Assembly (NCBI GenBank): GCA_021772985.1
Contig: JAJFKX010000049.1
Location: forward strand, 62,001-126,000
Direction of reading: 5' to 3'
Source: Gammaproteobacteria bacterium
GTDB lineage: Bacteria > Pseudomonadota > Gammaproteobacteria > Xanthomonadales > Wenzhouxiangellaceae
Length of the DNA stretch: 64,000 nucleotides
A program made the translations under genes and the position numbers. Shown here in pieces: positions 1 through 9,005 of this stretch; position 1 is the stretch's first letter; each line of letters opens with the position of its first letter. Under the pieces are notes generated by a model, which saw only the letters and a list, made by a program, of their open reading frames with translations, did not search any database and was not told the origin of the DNA.

Positions 1-3
1 GCG

Positions 4-1098
4 GTGCGCCAACAAAACCTGTTTGATCTGGCTCCTGCTGCTATGGCCGATTGGTTTGAAAGTATTGGTGAGCGTGGCTTTCGGGCTCAACAGGTTTTGA
101 AGTGGGTATACCATCAGGGGGTTACCGACTTTTCGGCGATGCACAATCTGAGCCAGACTTTGCGAAATCAGTTACCAAGCCTGGCCAGCCTGGAGCTACC
201 TGCAATCCAAAGCCAGCAAGTGTCCAAAGACGGCACAATTAAATGGCTGTTTGATGTTGGCGGTGAGAATGCTATTGAAACCGTGTTTATCCCTGAATCC
301 GGGCGTGGCACATTGTGTGTTTCATCCCAGGTCGGCTGTGCATTGAATTGCTCATTCTGCGCCACCGGTGCGCAAGGCTTTAACCGCAACCTGAGCACGG
401 CAGAAATTATCGGCCAGGTGTGGCAGGCTGCCAGGGTGCTGGGGCATCAACGCAACGGTGAACGCAAAATCACCAATGTCGTCATGATGGGTATGGGTGA
501 GCCACTGTTAAACCTGGACGCGGTATTGCCTGCACTGGAATTAATGCGCGATGATCTGGGCTATGGTTTGGCCAGCCGCCGGGTAACGGTCAGTACAGCA
601 GGTTTGGTTCCAGCCATTGATGTGTTGAATCAGACACTTGATGTGGCACTGGCGGTATCTTTACATTCGCCGATTGATGAGTTGCGTAATGAACTGGTGC
701 CATTGAACAAAAAATACCCGATTGCAGAATTGATGGCTGCTTGTCAGCGTTTTGTGAAAGACAAGCATAAACGATCGGTTACCTTCGAATACACCTTGAT
801 TAATGGGGTAAATGATCACCCTGAACATGCCCGTCGGCTGATTAAGTTATTACGTCAGGTACCCAGTAAACTGAATTTGATTCCATTTAACCCGTTTCCC
901 GGTACCGCTTATCGTTGTTCAAAACCGGAAAGAATTGAACGGTTTCAGCAAATCATTATGCAGGGCAATATTATTGCTACGGTCAGAAAAACCCGTGGTG
1001 ATGATATCGATGCGGCCTGTGGCCAGCTGGCTGGTGATTTCAATGATCGGACCCGCCGCCGCCAGCGTATCCAACTGCAACTACAGGCTAATGCATGA
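4..1098 (+). CDS. rlmN: 23S rRNA (adenine2503-C2)/tRNA methyltransferase RlmN (5' end may lie outside)
   Basis: Radical-SAM enzyme that methylates C2 of A2503 in 23S rRNA and A37 of some tRNAs. The SAM cluster motif CxxxCxxC is at C112, C116 and C119. The two catalytic cysteines of the family are matched by C105 (seven residues before the cluster, as in E. coli) and C339 in DAACGQL. The reading frame opens at a GTG at the window edge and gives 364 residues against about 384 in E. coli, so the true start may lie upstream of base 1. Its stop overlaps the pilW start as ATGA, which indicates translational coupling in the rlmN-pilW-rodZ operon. Confidence 0.95.
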   Translation: MRQQNLFDLAPAAMADWFESIGERGFRAQQVLKWVYHQGVTDFSAMHNLSQTLRNQLPSLASLELPAIQSQQVSKDGTIKWLFDVGGENAIETVFIPESGRGTLCVSSQVGCALNCSFCATGAQGFNRNLSTAEIIGQVWQAARVLGHQRNGERKITNVVMMGMGEPLLNLDAVLPALELMRDDLGYGLASRRVTVSTAGLVPAIDVLNQTLDVALAVSLHSPIDELRNELVPLNKKYPIAELMAACQRFVKDKHKRSVTFEYTLINGVNDHPEHARRLIKLLRQVPSKLNLIPFNPFPGTAYRCSKPERIERFQQIIMQGNIIATVRKTRGDDIDAACGQLAGDFNDRTRRRQRIQLQLQANA

Positions 1099-1871
1099 TG
1101 CATTTTTTAATCATCGATAAACGTGTCCTGGCTATGTGTCTGCTGTTATTGGCAGGCTGCAGCAGTAACCCCAATCGTTCATCCTCACTGGGTGAACGCC
1201 GCACTGAAGCCGCTAAAGTGAATACTGAACTGGGAGCAGGGTATCTGCGCCGGGGTAATTTTGAATTGGCTATGGAAAAGCTTGAAAGAGCATTGGAATT
1301 TGATTCTAAATACGTGGTGGCACTAAGCACCATGGCGGTGCTGCATGAGCAGTTGGGTGATAACAAGCAGGCCGAAAAATTTCACAAAAGCGCCATTAAG
1401 GTAGCACCACAAGATGCCAGTACACAAAATAACTACGGTACTTTTCTTTGTAAAACCGGGCGCTATCGTGCTTCGGAAGAATACTTCATCAAGGCAGCCA
1501 GCAATGCCTTTTATCAGACACCTGAAGTGGCCCTGGTAAATGCAGGCCTGTGTGTGTCCCGAATCGACGACTGGGAGGCCGCCGAGCAGCATTTTCGTGA
1601 TGCGATACAGTTTCGCCCGGATTATCCGGATGCACTGTATGCATTATCTGAAATTAAATTTCGGGAACAGGACTACCTCACCGCACGTGCTTTTCTGCAG
1701 CGTTTTGAAGCAGGTGCAACAACTTCTGCTGCCAGTTTGTTACTGGGCTATAAAATTGAACAATCATTACAGCAGCCGGGCCAGGCTGCGAAATATGCCC
1801 GCAAACTGCAGCAGCAATTCCCCAATACCGCGCAAGCGACGGAACTAGAAAATGACAAACCAGCAAGTTGA
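1095..1871 (+). CDS. pilW: Type IV pilus biogenesis/stability lipoprotein PilW (PilF)
   Basis: Outer-membrane lipoprotein of the PilF/PilW family, which helps assemble or localise the PilQ secretin. The N-terminus is a short hydrophobic signal ending in the lipobox LLAGC, with the acylated Cys near residue 22. The rest is a run of TPR helices from roughly residue 45 (for example GAGYLRRGNFELAMEKLERA). At 258 residues the length is normal. It starts at the ATGA overlap with rlmN, and its last 20 bases overlap rodZ. This is the conserved gammaproteobacterial order and agrees with the PilZ protein at 28121. Confidence 0.93.
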   Translation: MMHFLIIDKRVLAMCLLLLAGCSSNPNRSSSLGERRTEAAKVNTELGAGYLRRGNFELAMEKLERALEFDSKYVVALSTMAVLHEQLGDNKQAEKFHKSAIKVAPQDASTQNNYGTFLCKTGRYRASEEYFIKAASNAFYQTPEVALVNAGLCVSRIDDWEAAEQHFRDAIQFRPDYPDALYALSEIKFREQDYLTARAFLQRFEAGATTSAASLLLGYKIEQSLQQPGQAAKYARKLQQQFPNTAQATELENDKPAS

Positions 1872-2829
1872 ACAGCCCGCACCTTCAATAGGGATGCAAT
1901 TACGTGCGGCCCGTGAACAACAGGGATTATCGCACAAGGAAGTAGGTCGGCAATTGAAATTGCCCGCCAGTTTGATTGAAACACTCGAAGACGATCGAAC
2001 TGAAGGTATAGCGCCGGTCTATCTGAAAGGTTACCTGCACAGCTATACCCGGTTGTTGGGATTGGATGAGCAGCAGGTCTGCGGTAACTTGGTCAAGGCC
2101 AAGCGCACACCTAGATTACAGCCAGCTCTACCGACGGGCAGAGGCTATTCCTGGTTGGAAAATGCCGGTAAGGTGGCAGGCTATCTGGTGGTGACAGCTT
2201 TTGTTGTTGCACCTTTGGTATGGTGGTTTACCCAAGGTGCGGTGCGCTTATCATTTGATGAAAGCCTGGTATCTGCTGATCAAAATGTGCCATTGTCGAT
2301 CAATGCACAAACGACTGATGACAGCACTAACGAACAAGCACAGGAAAATCAGCAAGCTGCTGGGGACACGCATCTGCAGGCATCTGCAGCGCCGTTTATT
2401 TCCTTACGTAACAGTGGTGTTGATGCCCACTCAACATCGGTGGAAACGCCTCCAGAAGACATTATATTAAGTGATGATGAGCAAGTTGACACAGTAGCGG
2501 ACCTTAATGATCCGGAACAGCAAAATACTGGTCAGACAATGACAATGTCGGATAATGATCAATTGCGATTGCATATGCTGAATGATTCGTGGGTTGAAAT
2601 TACCGATGCCGACGGCGAACGGCTGGAATATGATTTGCTCAATGCTGGAAGGGTGAGAAGCTATACAGGCAAAGCACCGTTCAGATTGTTGTTTGGACGC
2701 GCATCTGCGGTAGAGCTCTATCTGAATGACGAATATATCGATATGAGTCCTTTCACACGCGGTAATGTGGCCAATACCACGTTGGCCAGCAACCGTCCGG
2801 TAAGTGAAGAAGCGTTAACCCGCGAATAA
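1852..2829 (+). CDS. rodZ: Cytoskeleton protein RodZ (HTH and membrane anchor)
   Basis: RodZ-like bitopic membrane protein that links MreB to the elongasome and rod shape. Residues about 12-75 form an XRE-type helix-turn-helix (MQLRAAREQQGLSHKEVGRQ), the cytoplasmic MreB-binding part. A single transmembrane segment follows around residues 109-127 (AGYLVVTAFVVAPLVWW). Then come a Ser/Gln/Asp-rich spacer and a C-terminal DUF4115 beta domain containing WVEITDADGE. Total length is 325 residues. It overlaps pilW by 20 bp. In many relatives ispG follows; here hisS follows instead after a 99-bp gap. Confidence 0.92.
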   Translation: MTNQQVEQPAPSIGMQLRAAREQQGLSHKEVGRQLKLPASLIETLEDDRTEGIAPVYLKGYLHSYTRLLGLDEQQVCGNLVKAKRTPRLQPALPTGRGYSWLENAGKVAGYLVVTAFVVAPLVWWFTQGAVRLSFDESLVSADQNVPLSINAQTTDDSTNEQAQENQQAAGDTHLQASAAPFISLRNSGVDAHSTSVETPPEDIILSDDEQVDTVADLNDPEQQNTGQTMTMSDNDQLRLHMLNDSWVEITDADGERLEYDLLNAGRVRSYTGKAPFRLLFGRASAVELYLNDEYIDMSPFTRGNVANTTLASNRPVSEEALTRE

Positions 2830-2890
2830 CAACCGGATGGGTAACCTTCCCTGACGAGGGCAATATGCGCTCGGATGATGATTAACCGTG

Positions 2891-2910
2891 AATTACCCGT
2901 CAGGGTAATT
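2891..2910 (+). terminator. Hairpin between rodZ and hisS (possible weak terminator/attenuator)
   Basis: A perfect 8-bp stem, AATTACCC/GGGTAATT, encloses the 4-base loop GTCA and is followed by only TTCTC. The short U run argues against an efficient intrinsic terminator. It ends 18 bases before the hisS ATG, so it could instead tune readthrough or hisS translation. Confidence 0.4.
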
Positions 2911-2928
2911 TTCTCAAGCAGGTAATAA

Positions 2929-4203
2929 ATGTCAGAAAAAATCCAGAGTCTGCGCGGTATGCCGGACATTTTGCCCTTGGATGCGCCGGTTTGGCAGTAT
3001 CTAGAGCGTACTGCGGCTGCGGTGCTCTCCAGTTATGGGTATGCATACCTGGGTACTCCATTACTGGAGTCGACAGCATTGTTCACTCGATCTATCGGTG
3101 CGGCTACCGATATTATCGAGAAGGAAATGTATACCTTCGCAGACCGCAACAACGAAAGCGTCAGCTTACGCCCTGAAGGTACCGCCAGTGTGGTCCGCGC
3201 CATGTTGCAACATGGGCTGTTACAAACACCGGGTCAAAAAGTCTGGTATCAAGGGCCGATGTTTCGCTACGAGAAACCACAACGTGGCCGCAGCAGGCAA
3301 TTTCATCAAATTGGTGCTGAGGTTTTTGGGCTGGCCGGGCCTGATATTGACGCCGAGTTATTGGCAATGTCGGCCAGGCTGTGGGAAGTGCTCGGGATTT
3401 CCGGAAACTTGCGTTTGGAAATAAACAGTTTGGGAAGCGCGACAGAACGCCAACGTTATCGCCAGCATTTGCATGACTGGCTGGCGTTGCATAAGGCTGA
3501 GTTGGACGATGACAGCCTGCGGCGCTTAGAGACCAACCCGATGCGGATTCTGGACAGCAAAAACCCGGATATGCAAGCGTTAATTGGAGCTGCACCCAAG
3601 TTGTTCGATCACTTGGGAGATACCAGTCGTGAGCATTTTGATCAATTGATGGCAATCTTGGACTGCATGAATATCAGCTGGCAGCACAATCACCGGTTGG
3701 TGCGTGGTCTGGATTATTACACCCACACTGTATTCGAATGGGTGACTGATGATCTGGGAGCACAGGGTACGGTATGTGCAGGCGGACGCTACGATGGCCT
3801 GGTGGAATTGCATGGGGGCGCAGCCATTCCCGGTATTGGTTTTGCAATGGGGCAGGAACGGCTGGTTGCATTGCTGCAGCAGTTACCGCAGGATTTTGCC
3901 CGGCAGCCGGATGTTTATTTAATTATCGCTGATCAATCGCTGCAGCAGCAGGCAATCGTATTAGCAGAACAGTTGCGTGATCAATTGCCGGAGCTGCGCT
4001 TGCTTACCAATATGGGGGGCGGTAGTATGCGTGCCCAATTCAAGCGGGCTGATCGTTCCAAAGCACAAATTGCTTTGGTGCTGGGTGCTGATGAATGGGC
4101 AACTGATCAGATTACTGTAAAGTGGTTGCGCAACCAACAGGATCAGGTTGCTGTGTCATTACAAGAATTGGGTAAATGGTTACAGCAAAATCTAAATAGT
4201 TAA
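2929..4203 (+). CDS. hisS: Histidine--tRNA ligase
   Basis: Class II aminoacyl-tRNA synthetase that charges tRNA-His. The sequence shows the family opening (IQSLRGMPDILP), motif 2 (FRYEKPQRGRSRQFHQIGAE), the histidine-specific motif LDYYTHTVFE and a C-terminal anticodon-binding domain (VYLIIADQS onward). The length of 424 residues equals that of E. coli HisS. It lies between rodZ and yfgM as in other gammaproteobacteria, except that ispG is not between rodZ and hisS. Confidence 0.97.
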   Translation: MSEKIQSLRGMPDILPLDAPVWQYLERTAAAVLSSYGYAYLGTPLLESTALFTRSIGAATDIIEKEMYTFADRNNESVSLRPEGTASVVRAMLQHGLLQTPGQKVWYQGPMFRYEKPQRGRSRQFHQIGAEVFGLAGPDIDAELLAMSARLWEVLGISGNLRLEINSLGSATERQRYRQHLHDWLALHKAELDDDSLRRLETNPMRILDSKNPDMQALIGAAPKLFDHLGDTSREHFDQLMAILDCMNISWQHNHRLVRGLDYYTHTVFEWVTDDLGAQGTVCAGGRYDGLVELHGGAAIPGIGFAMGQERLVALLQQLPQDFARQPDVYLIIADQSLQQQAIVLAEQLRDQLPELRLLTNMGGGSMRAQFKRADRSKAQIALVLGADEWATDQITVKWLRNQQDQVAVSLQELGKWLQQNLNS

Positions 4204-4210
4204 GAGGTAT

Positions 4211-4252
4211 TTCAGATCACGATGAACCAAAACCACTTGGACTTGATCTGAA
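4211..4252. repeat. Inverted repeat between hisS and yfgM
   Basis: The 9-bp sequence TTCAGATCA (4211-4219) is repeated inverted as TGATCTGAA (4244-4252) with 24 bases between. It lies just after the hisS stop and before the yfgM leader. There is no T tract, so it may be a regulator site or a loose stem-loop. Confidence 0.35.
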
Positions 4253-4307
4253 TACAAATCATAATACCCAGTTAGCTATTCAATATATATAACAGGAGCA
4301 TGCCAGC

Positions 4308-5174
4308 ATGGCAGTTGAGCTTTACGACGATCACGAACAAGGCGAACGCGTCAAACAATGGATTAAGACAAATGGCGGCGGAATATTACTCGGGGTGGCT
4401 TTGGCCATGGGCGGGTTATTCGGTTACCGCTATTGGCAGGATCAGCAACAGCAACAGGGCTTCAATGCTGCGCAGCATTTTCAGGTAGTCAGTGATCAGC
4501 TGACTGTGTTGGCGGCCAATACCCAGACCCAGGTAGATAATGTTCAAAGCGCTGATGATGCAGATATAGCCAGTGATGCAGAAATGCTGGAAGCATTGGC
4601 CACATTACAAAACGATTATCCGGATAACCTGTATTCTGCTCTAGCGACATTGCAGGTAGCAGATCAAAAACTAGGTGGCGATGACCTGGAAGGCGCTATC
4701 CAACAGTATAGCTTTATCCTTGACAACAGCAGCAATGCAGAAATTCGTTCCATAGCGGTGATTAGATTGGCTCGCGCCCAGTTGGCCATGCAACAGCCTG
4801 AAGCCAGCCTGCAAACTTTAAATGGCCTACCTGCTGATTCGGCCCACACCAGCTTGTCTGCGCGTATCCGCGGTGAAGCTTATCTGGCTATGAATGACCG
4901 GGCACAGGCACTGCAGGCGTTTGAACAGGCTGAGCAGGAACTGGGTGGTACACCGGATCGGATGCTGGAACTGCGGCTTGCTGATTTACGCGATGTTGAT
5001 ATTGATGCATTACGGGAAGGCGCTGAACCGGTTCAAGCACCACCAATATTTTCCAACAACACAACGGTTAGTGATGGTGAACCTGTCAGCCTGGTTGTCG
5101 GGGCGCCTGATGATGACCAGAGCCAGTCTGATGTTGTTACTGAAGAGCCTACAGATACAGATGGTGATCAATAA
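4308..5174 (+). CDS. yfgM: YfgM family ancillary SecYEG translocon subunit (TPR)
   Basis: Inner-membrane protein with a periplasmic TPR region. In E. coli YfgM associates with PpiD and SecYEG and hands over secreted proteins. The N-terminus is cytoplasmic (YDDHEQGERVKQWIKTNG), followed by one transmembrane helix around residues 24-42 (GGGILLGVALAMGGLFGYR) and TPR-like helices. The extra C-terminal tail, about 50 residues, is very acidic. An ATG out of frame at 4300 is ignored. The 4308 ATG has AACAGGAG about 9 bases upstream. The stop overlaps the bamB start by one base. Confidence 0.9.
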   Translation: MAVELYDDHEQGERVKQWIKTNGGGILLGVALAMGGLFGYRYWQDQQQQQGFNAAQHFQVVSDQLTVLAANTQTQVDNVQSADDADIASDAEMLEALATLQNDYPDNLYSALATLQVADQKLGGDDLEGAIQQYSFILDNSSNAEIRSIAVIRLARAQLAMQQPEASLQTLNGLPADSAHTSLSARIRGEAYLAMNDRAQALQAFEQAEQELGGTPDRMLELRLADLRDVDIDALREGAEPVQAPPIFSNNTTVSDGEPVSLVVGAPDDDQSQSDVVTEEPTDTDGDQ

Positions 5175-6352
5175 TGATGGCATTGCCAGCTCGAGTGTGT
5201 TCAAGATTACTGATGCCAGCGCTGGCATTGGGCCTGTTGAGTGGTTGCAGTTGGTTTGACGGTGATGATGAAGATGTAAATGCGCCCGCTGAACTGGTTG
5301 AGTTTGATGCAACCGTTCCACTGGAGCTTGTTTGGCGAACTTCAGTTGGCGCATCTGCTGATCGTGTACCGGTGAATATTGCACCCGTTTATGCTGCTGG
5401 AAAAATATATGTAGCCGGACGTAAGGGGAGAATCAGTATCATCAATGCCGATACCGGTGCTATTGATAAGCAGATTGATTCAAAATTGCGGATTTCGGCC
5501 GGTCCGGGTGTAGCAGGCAATTTATTAATGGTCGGGACGCTTGATGGCGAAGTATTCGTTTTTGATACCGATAACGACGAGGTGTTATGGCGAGCGCCGG
5601 TTTCATCAGAAGTGCTGGCCAGGCCGGTTATGCACGATGGTCACATCATTGTACGTTGCATTGATGGCCGGGTTTTTGGATTTGCAGCACAAACCGGTAA
5701 TCGAGAATGGTTGTATGACCGGGGTGTGCCCTTATTGTCGCTGCGCGGCAGCAGTGATCCGGTAGTACGTGGCGGTGTCATCTATATTGGCTACGATGGT
5801 GGAGAAGTGGTGGCGTTACGGGCCAATGACGGTAGTGTGTTATGGGAGCAAACTGTCAGCGCACGTGAAGGGAAAACCGAGTTGGAGCGCTTGGCTGATA
5901 TCGATGGGGATATGGCGATTATAGCCAATGATCTGTATGTTACTTCCTCACGTGGCCGTTTGGCAGCATTGGCCGTGGATTCCGGGCGAATCTTATGGGT
6001 GAAGGATGCTGGATCGGCAAATGGTTTGACCGTGGCCCGTACCATGCTGGCATTGTCCGATCAGCAAAGCCATATATGGCTGGTGGACCGGATCAATTCA
6101 ACAACGCTGTGGAAACAGGATCAATTGGCTAACCGTGGTTTGACACGGCCGGCATTTTATTTAAATTATGTGGTGACCGCTGATGCAGAAGGGTACCTGC
6201 ACTTTGTCGATGCAGAAAGTGGGAATTTCGTTGCTCGAACCCGTATTGACAGTGCTGGAGTCAGAGCTGCGCCATTAGCGGTGGGCACTACATTGTACGT
6301 ATTGAGTGAAAGCGGGGCTTTAAATGCCTACCGTGCCGGCGCAGCTATATAA
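5174..6352 (+). CDS. bamB: Outer membrane assembly lipoprotein BamB
   Basis: Lipoprotein of the BAM complex that binds BamA and assists beta-barrel insertion. It has a signal peptide with lipobox LLSGC (Cys near residue 25) and then an eight-bladed beta-propeller with repeated PQQ-like strands such as VYAAGKIYVAGRKGRISIINADTG (shown in part: GKIYVAGRKG). Length is 392 residues, as in E. coli. The start codon overlaps the yfgM stop (TAATG), and a second in-frame ATG follows directly. Confidence 0.95.
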   Translation: MMALPARVCSRLLMPALALGLLSGCSWFDGDDEDVNAPAELVEFDATVPLELVWRTSVGASADRVPVNIAPVYAAGKIYVAGRKGRISIINADTGAIDKQIDSKLRISAGPGVAGNLLMVGTLDGEVFVFDTDNDEVLWRAPVSSEVLARPVMHDGHIIVRCIDGRVFGFAAQTGNREWLYDRGVPLLSLRGSSDPVVRGGVIYIGYDGGEVVALRANDGSVLWEQTVSAREGKTELERLADIDGDMAIIANDLYVTSSRGRLAALAVDSGRILWVKDAGSANGLTVARTMLALSDQQSHIWLVDRINSTTLWKQDQLANRGLTRPAFYLNYVVTADAEGYLHFVDAESGNFVARTRIDSAGVRAAPLAVGTTLYVLSESGALNAYRAGAAI

Positions 6353-6390
6353 TCGCGCTTGCTAATAAAACATAATCTAGGAATGATGAC

Positions 6391-7800
6391 ATGCTACCTG
6401 TGGTTACTATCGCAGGTCGGCCTAACGTCGGCAAATCCACACTGTTCAATGCGCTAACCCGCACACGTGATGCCATCGTAGCCGATCAGCCCGGGGTCAC
6501 CCGCGATCGGCAATATGGCGTTTGCACAACCGGCCAGGGCGATCCTTATTTACTGGTTGATACCGGAGGTATTGTTGCTGAGGCTGAAGGTTTGGATGCG
6601 CTGGCTCTTGAGCAGGTTAATCTGGCATTGGCTGAAGCCCAGCTGATTCTTTTCATGGTAGATGCACGTGCGGGGTTAATGGCCAGTGATCAGGACATAC
6701 TCGCCGATATCCGCCGCTATGGCACCAATGTATTACTGGTGGTCAATAAAACCGATGGTTTGGATTGGGAATCTGGTGCTGGAGACTGGTATCAGCTGGG
6801 CATTGGCGAACCACTGCCAATTGCAGCTTCGCACCGGCGTGGCGTGGAACAACTGGAAGACATTATCAATGAGCGTGTTGCCGAACTGGAGCAACAGGAT
6901 GAGAGCGCTGAGGATGACAATGACCAGAGTATTTCAATTGCCTTAATAGGCCGGCCGAACGTAGGTAAATCCACTTTGGTCAATCGGTTACTGGGTGAAC
7001 AGCGGGTGCTGGCCAGTGAAGTGCCAGGGACTACCCGGGACAGCATCCAGGTGCGGTTAACTCGGGATAATCAGGATTATGTATTAATTGATACCGCCGG
7101 TATTCGCCGTAAGGCAAAAGTCAATGAAGTGGTGGAAAAGATCAGCGTTATTAAAACACTGCAATCTGCTTCGCAGGCCAAAATTGCGCTCGTTATGCTG
7201 GATGCCCATCAAGGATTGGCAGATCAGGATAGCCGCTTGATCGGTCAGGTCTTACAGCTGGGGACGCCGTTGATCATCGCGATAAACAAGTGGGACGGCA
7301 TGCACCCGGATGCGCGGCAAAGAGTGAAAACTGAACTGGACCGGCGATTGAGTTTTGTGGAGTATGTCCAACAGGTCACCATATCGGCACTGCACGGCAG
7401 TGGTCTGAAAGAATTATTCCGCGCAATTCATCGGACACATCGTGCTGCGAACCAGGAAATCAGCAGCCACCGGTTAACCGAGGCGCTGTTAAAAGCTGCA
7501 GCAGATCATCCTCCGCCGTTGCGACATGGTAGAGCCGCCAGGTTACGTTATGCCCATCTGGGCGGGCGTTCACCGATGCGGTTGGTTATTCACGGTAGCC
7601 GGACTACATCTTTGCCGGGTAGTTACCAGCGTTTTTTACTGAATCGGATGCGCGCAGAATTTAAGCTGATCGGTGTTCCATTGCATTTAGAATTGCGGGA
7701 TGGAGCAAATCCGTTTGCTGGTCGCAAGAATAAGCTGACCGATCGACAGGTAAACAAGCGTAAACGCTTGAAACGTCATCTGAAAGGCAAGCGCCGATGA
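6391..7800 (+). CDS. der: Ribosome-assembly GTPase Der (EngA)
   Basis: Essential GTPase with two tandem G domains needed for 50S subunit maturation. Two P-loops with the identical core GRPNVGKST lie near residues 7-15 and 187-195. Each domain also has a switch II (DTGG and DTAG) and an NKxD motif (NKTDG, NKWDG). The KH-like C-terminal domain follows, with a basic tail ending KRLKRHLKGKRR. Length is 469 residues. It ends the rlmN-der cluster. No terminator is evident in the 80-bp gap that follows, which holds a short TACCAG/CTGGTA hairpin at 7850-7866. Confidence 0.97.
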   Translation: MLPVVTIAGRPNVGKSTLFNALTRTRDAIVADQPGVTRDRQYGVCTTGQGDPYLLVDTGGIVAEAEGLDALALEQVNLALAEAQLILFMVDARAGLMASDQDILADIRRYGTNVLLVVNKTDGLDWESGAGDWYQLGIGEPLPIAASHRRGVEQLEDIINERVAELEQQDESAEDDNDQSISIALIGRPNVGKSTLVNRLLGEQRVLASEVPGTTRDSIQVRLTRDNQDYVLIDTAGIRRKAKVNEVVEKISVIKTLQSASQAKIALVMLDAHQGLADQDSRLIGQVLQLGTPLIIAINKWDGMHPDARQRVKTELDRRLSFVEYVQQVTISALHGSGLKELFRAIHRTHRAANQEISSHRLTEALLKAAADHPPPLRHGRAARLRYAHLGGRSPMRLVIHGSRTTSLPGSYQRFLLNRMRAEFKLIGVPLHLELRDGANPFAGRKNKLTDRQVNKRKRLKRHLKGKRR

Positions 7801-7880
7801 GTAGCATAAGCGAAATGCATATTTTACTGTCATCATCACATTGAAGAAGTACCAGTGAGGCTGGTATAGAGAACACGGAC

Positions 7881-9005
7881 TTGCAGCAAAAAGCTGAAAA
7901 AATGATCACAGAAGTTGATATTTCAACTGCCTGGCAATTGCTGCAGGCCGGCAGCGTTTTGATTGATGTGCGAGCCGCTGAACAATGGCAATCCGGTATG
8001 CCGGAGCCTGCTTCAGGAATTTCGCGGGCGCTGTTGAAATCAGAAATACCCAAACGATACCCTGATAAACATCAGCCATTACTGGTGATTTGTGCGCAAG
8101 GTAAACAATCTCTATTAGCTGCTGAGGATATTAAGTCGTTTGGCTACTTCAATGTGCAAAGCGTGCAGGGTGGTTTTGCTGCATGGCAGGCTGCGGGTCT
8201 GCCGATTGGTTTGCCGGTGGACAGCACGCTCAGTGCATCTCAGCAGGAGCGCTATGCGAGGCACTTAACACTGCCTGAAATTGGATTAGACGGCCAACAA
8301 AAATTGCTGGAAAGTAAAGTGCTATTGATTGGTGCTGGTGGATTAGGCAGTCCAGCAGCACTGTACCTGACAGCGGCTGGTATCGGTACGCTGGCAATTG
8401 TTGATGATGATCGGGTAGAACGGTCTAATTTGCAGCGTCAGGTTTTGCACAGTGAGGATACCTGCGGTTCAAAAAAAATCGATTCCGCACAACGCCGATT
8501 ACATGCTTTAAACAGCGATACCCGGGTAATTGCAATCGACCAGCGATTATCAGCCGCCAATGCCTGTGATTTGATAGCTGCTTATGACGTAATCATTGAT
8601 GGCAGTGATAATTTTGCCACTCGCTATGCCGTCAATCAGGCCTGTGTGGCTGCTGACAAGCCAATGGTTTATGCGGCAGTTGAAGGTTTCCAGGCGCAGT
8701 TGTCGGTATTTTGGCCGGGAAATGACCGACAACGACACTTGCCCTGTTATCACTGCTTATTTCCTCAGCCGGGTGATGGCCCAGGTTGTGTCGAAGCCGG
8801 CGTACTGGGTGTGGTGCCAGGGATTGCGGGCATGCTGCAAGCTGCTGAAGCACTAAAGTTATGTCTTGGTATCGGTCAGCCGATGGTAGGCCGTTTGATG
8901 CGTATCGATACTTTGTCCATGCGTATTACTGAGTCGCAGATTCAGGCAGATCCGGATTGCCCGGTGTGTTCAGAGTCGCAGAAATATGTGATCATGCATA
9001 GATGA
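7881..9005 (+). CDS. Rhodanese-ThiF/MoeB fusion (E1-like adenylyltransferase)
   Basis: The N-terminal third is a rhodanese domain (IDVRAAEQW; active-site loop ICAQGKQS). The remainder is an E1-like MoeB/ThiF/HesA domain that adenylates the C-terminus of a ubiquitin-like sulfur carrier. It has the ATP site GAGGLGSPAA, DRVERSNLQRQ and two zinc-binding pairs (CYHC and CPVC). It probably serves molybdopterin or thiamine sulfur transfer, but the sequence does not say which carrier. The rhodanese comes first, whereas MOCS3-type fusions carry it last. The open frame starts at TTG 7881; ATG 7902 (residue 8) is an equally good start. The stop overlaps folD as ATGA. Confidence 0.85.
   Translation: MQQKAEKMITEVDISTAWQLLQAGSVLIDVRAAEQWQSGMPEPASGISRALLKSEIPKRYPDKHQPLLVICAQGKQSLLAAEDIKSFGYFNVQSVQGGFAAWQAAGLPIGLPVDSTLSASQQERYARHLTLPEIGLDGQQKLLESKVLLIGAGGLGSPAALYLTAAGIGTLAIVDDDRVERSNLQRQVLHSEDTCGSKKIDSAQRRLHALNSDTRVIAIDQRLSAANACDLIAAYDVIIDGSDNFATRYAVNQACVAADKPMVYAAVEGFQAQLSVFWPGNDRQRHLPCYHCLFPQPGDGPGCVEAGVLGVVPGIAGMLQAAEALKLCLGIGQPMVGRLMRIDTLSMRITESQIQADPDCPVCSESQKYVIMHR

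Noticed and set aside
3161-3655. 164-residue minus-strand open frame opposite hisS
   Set aside because: Lies wholly within a well-supported synthetase gene and has no family resemblance.
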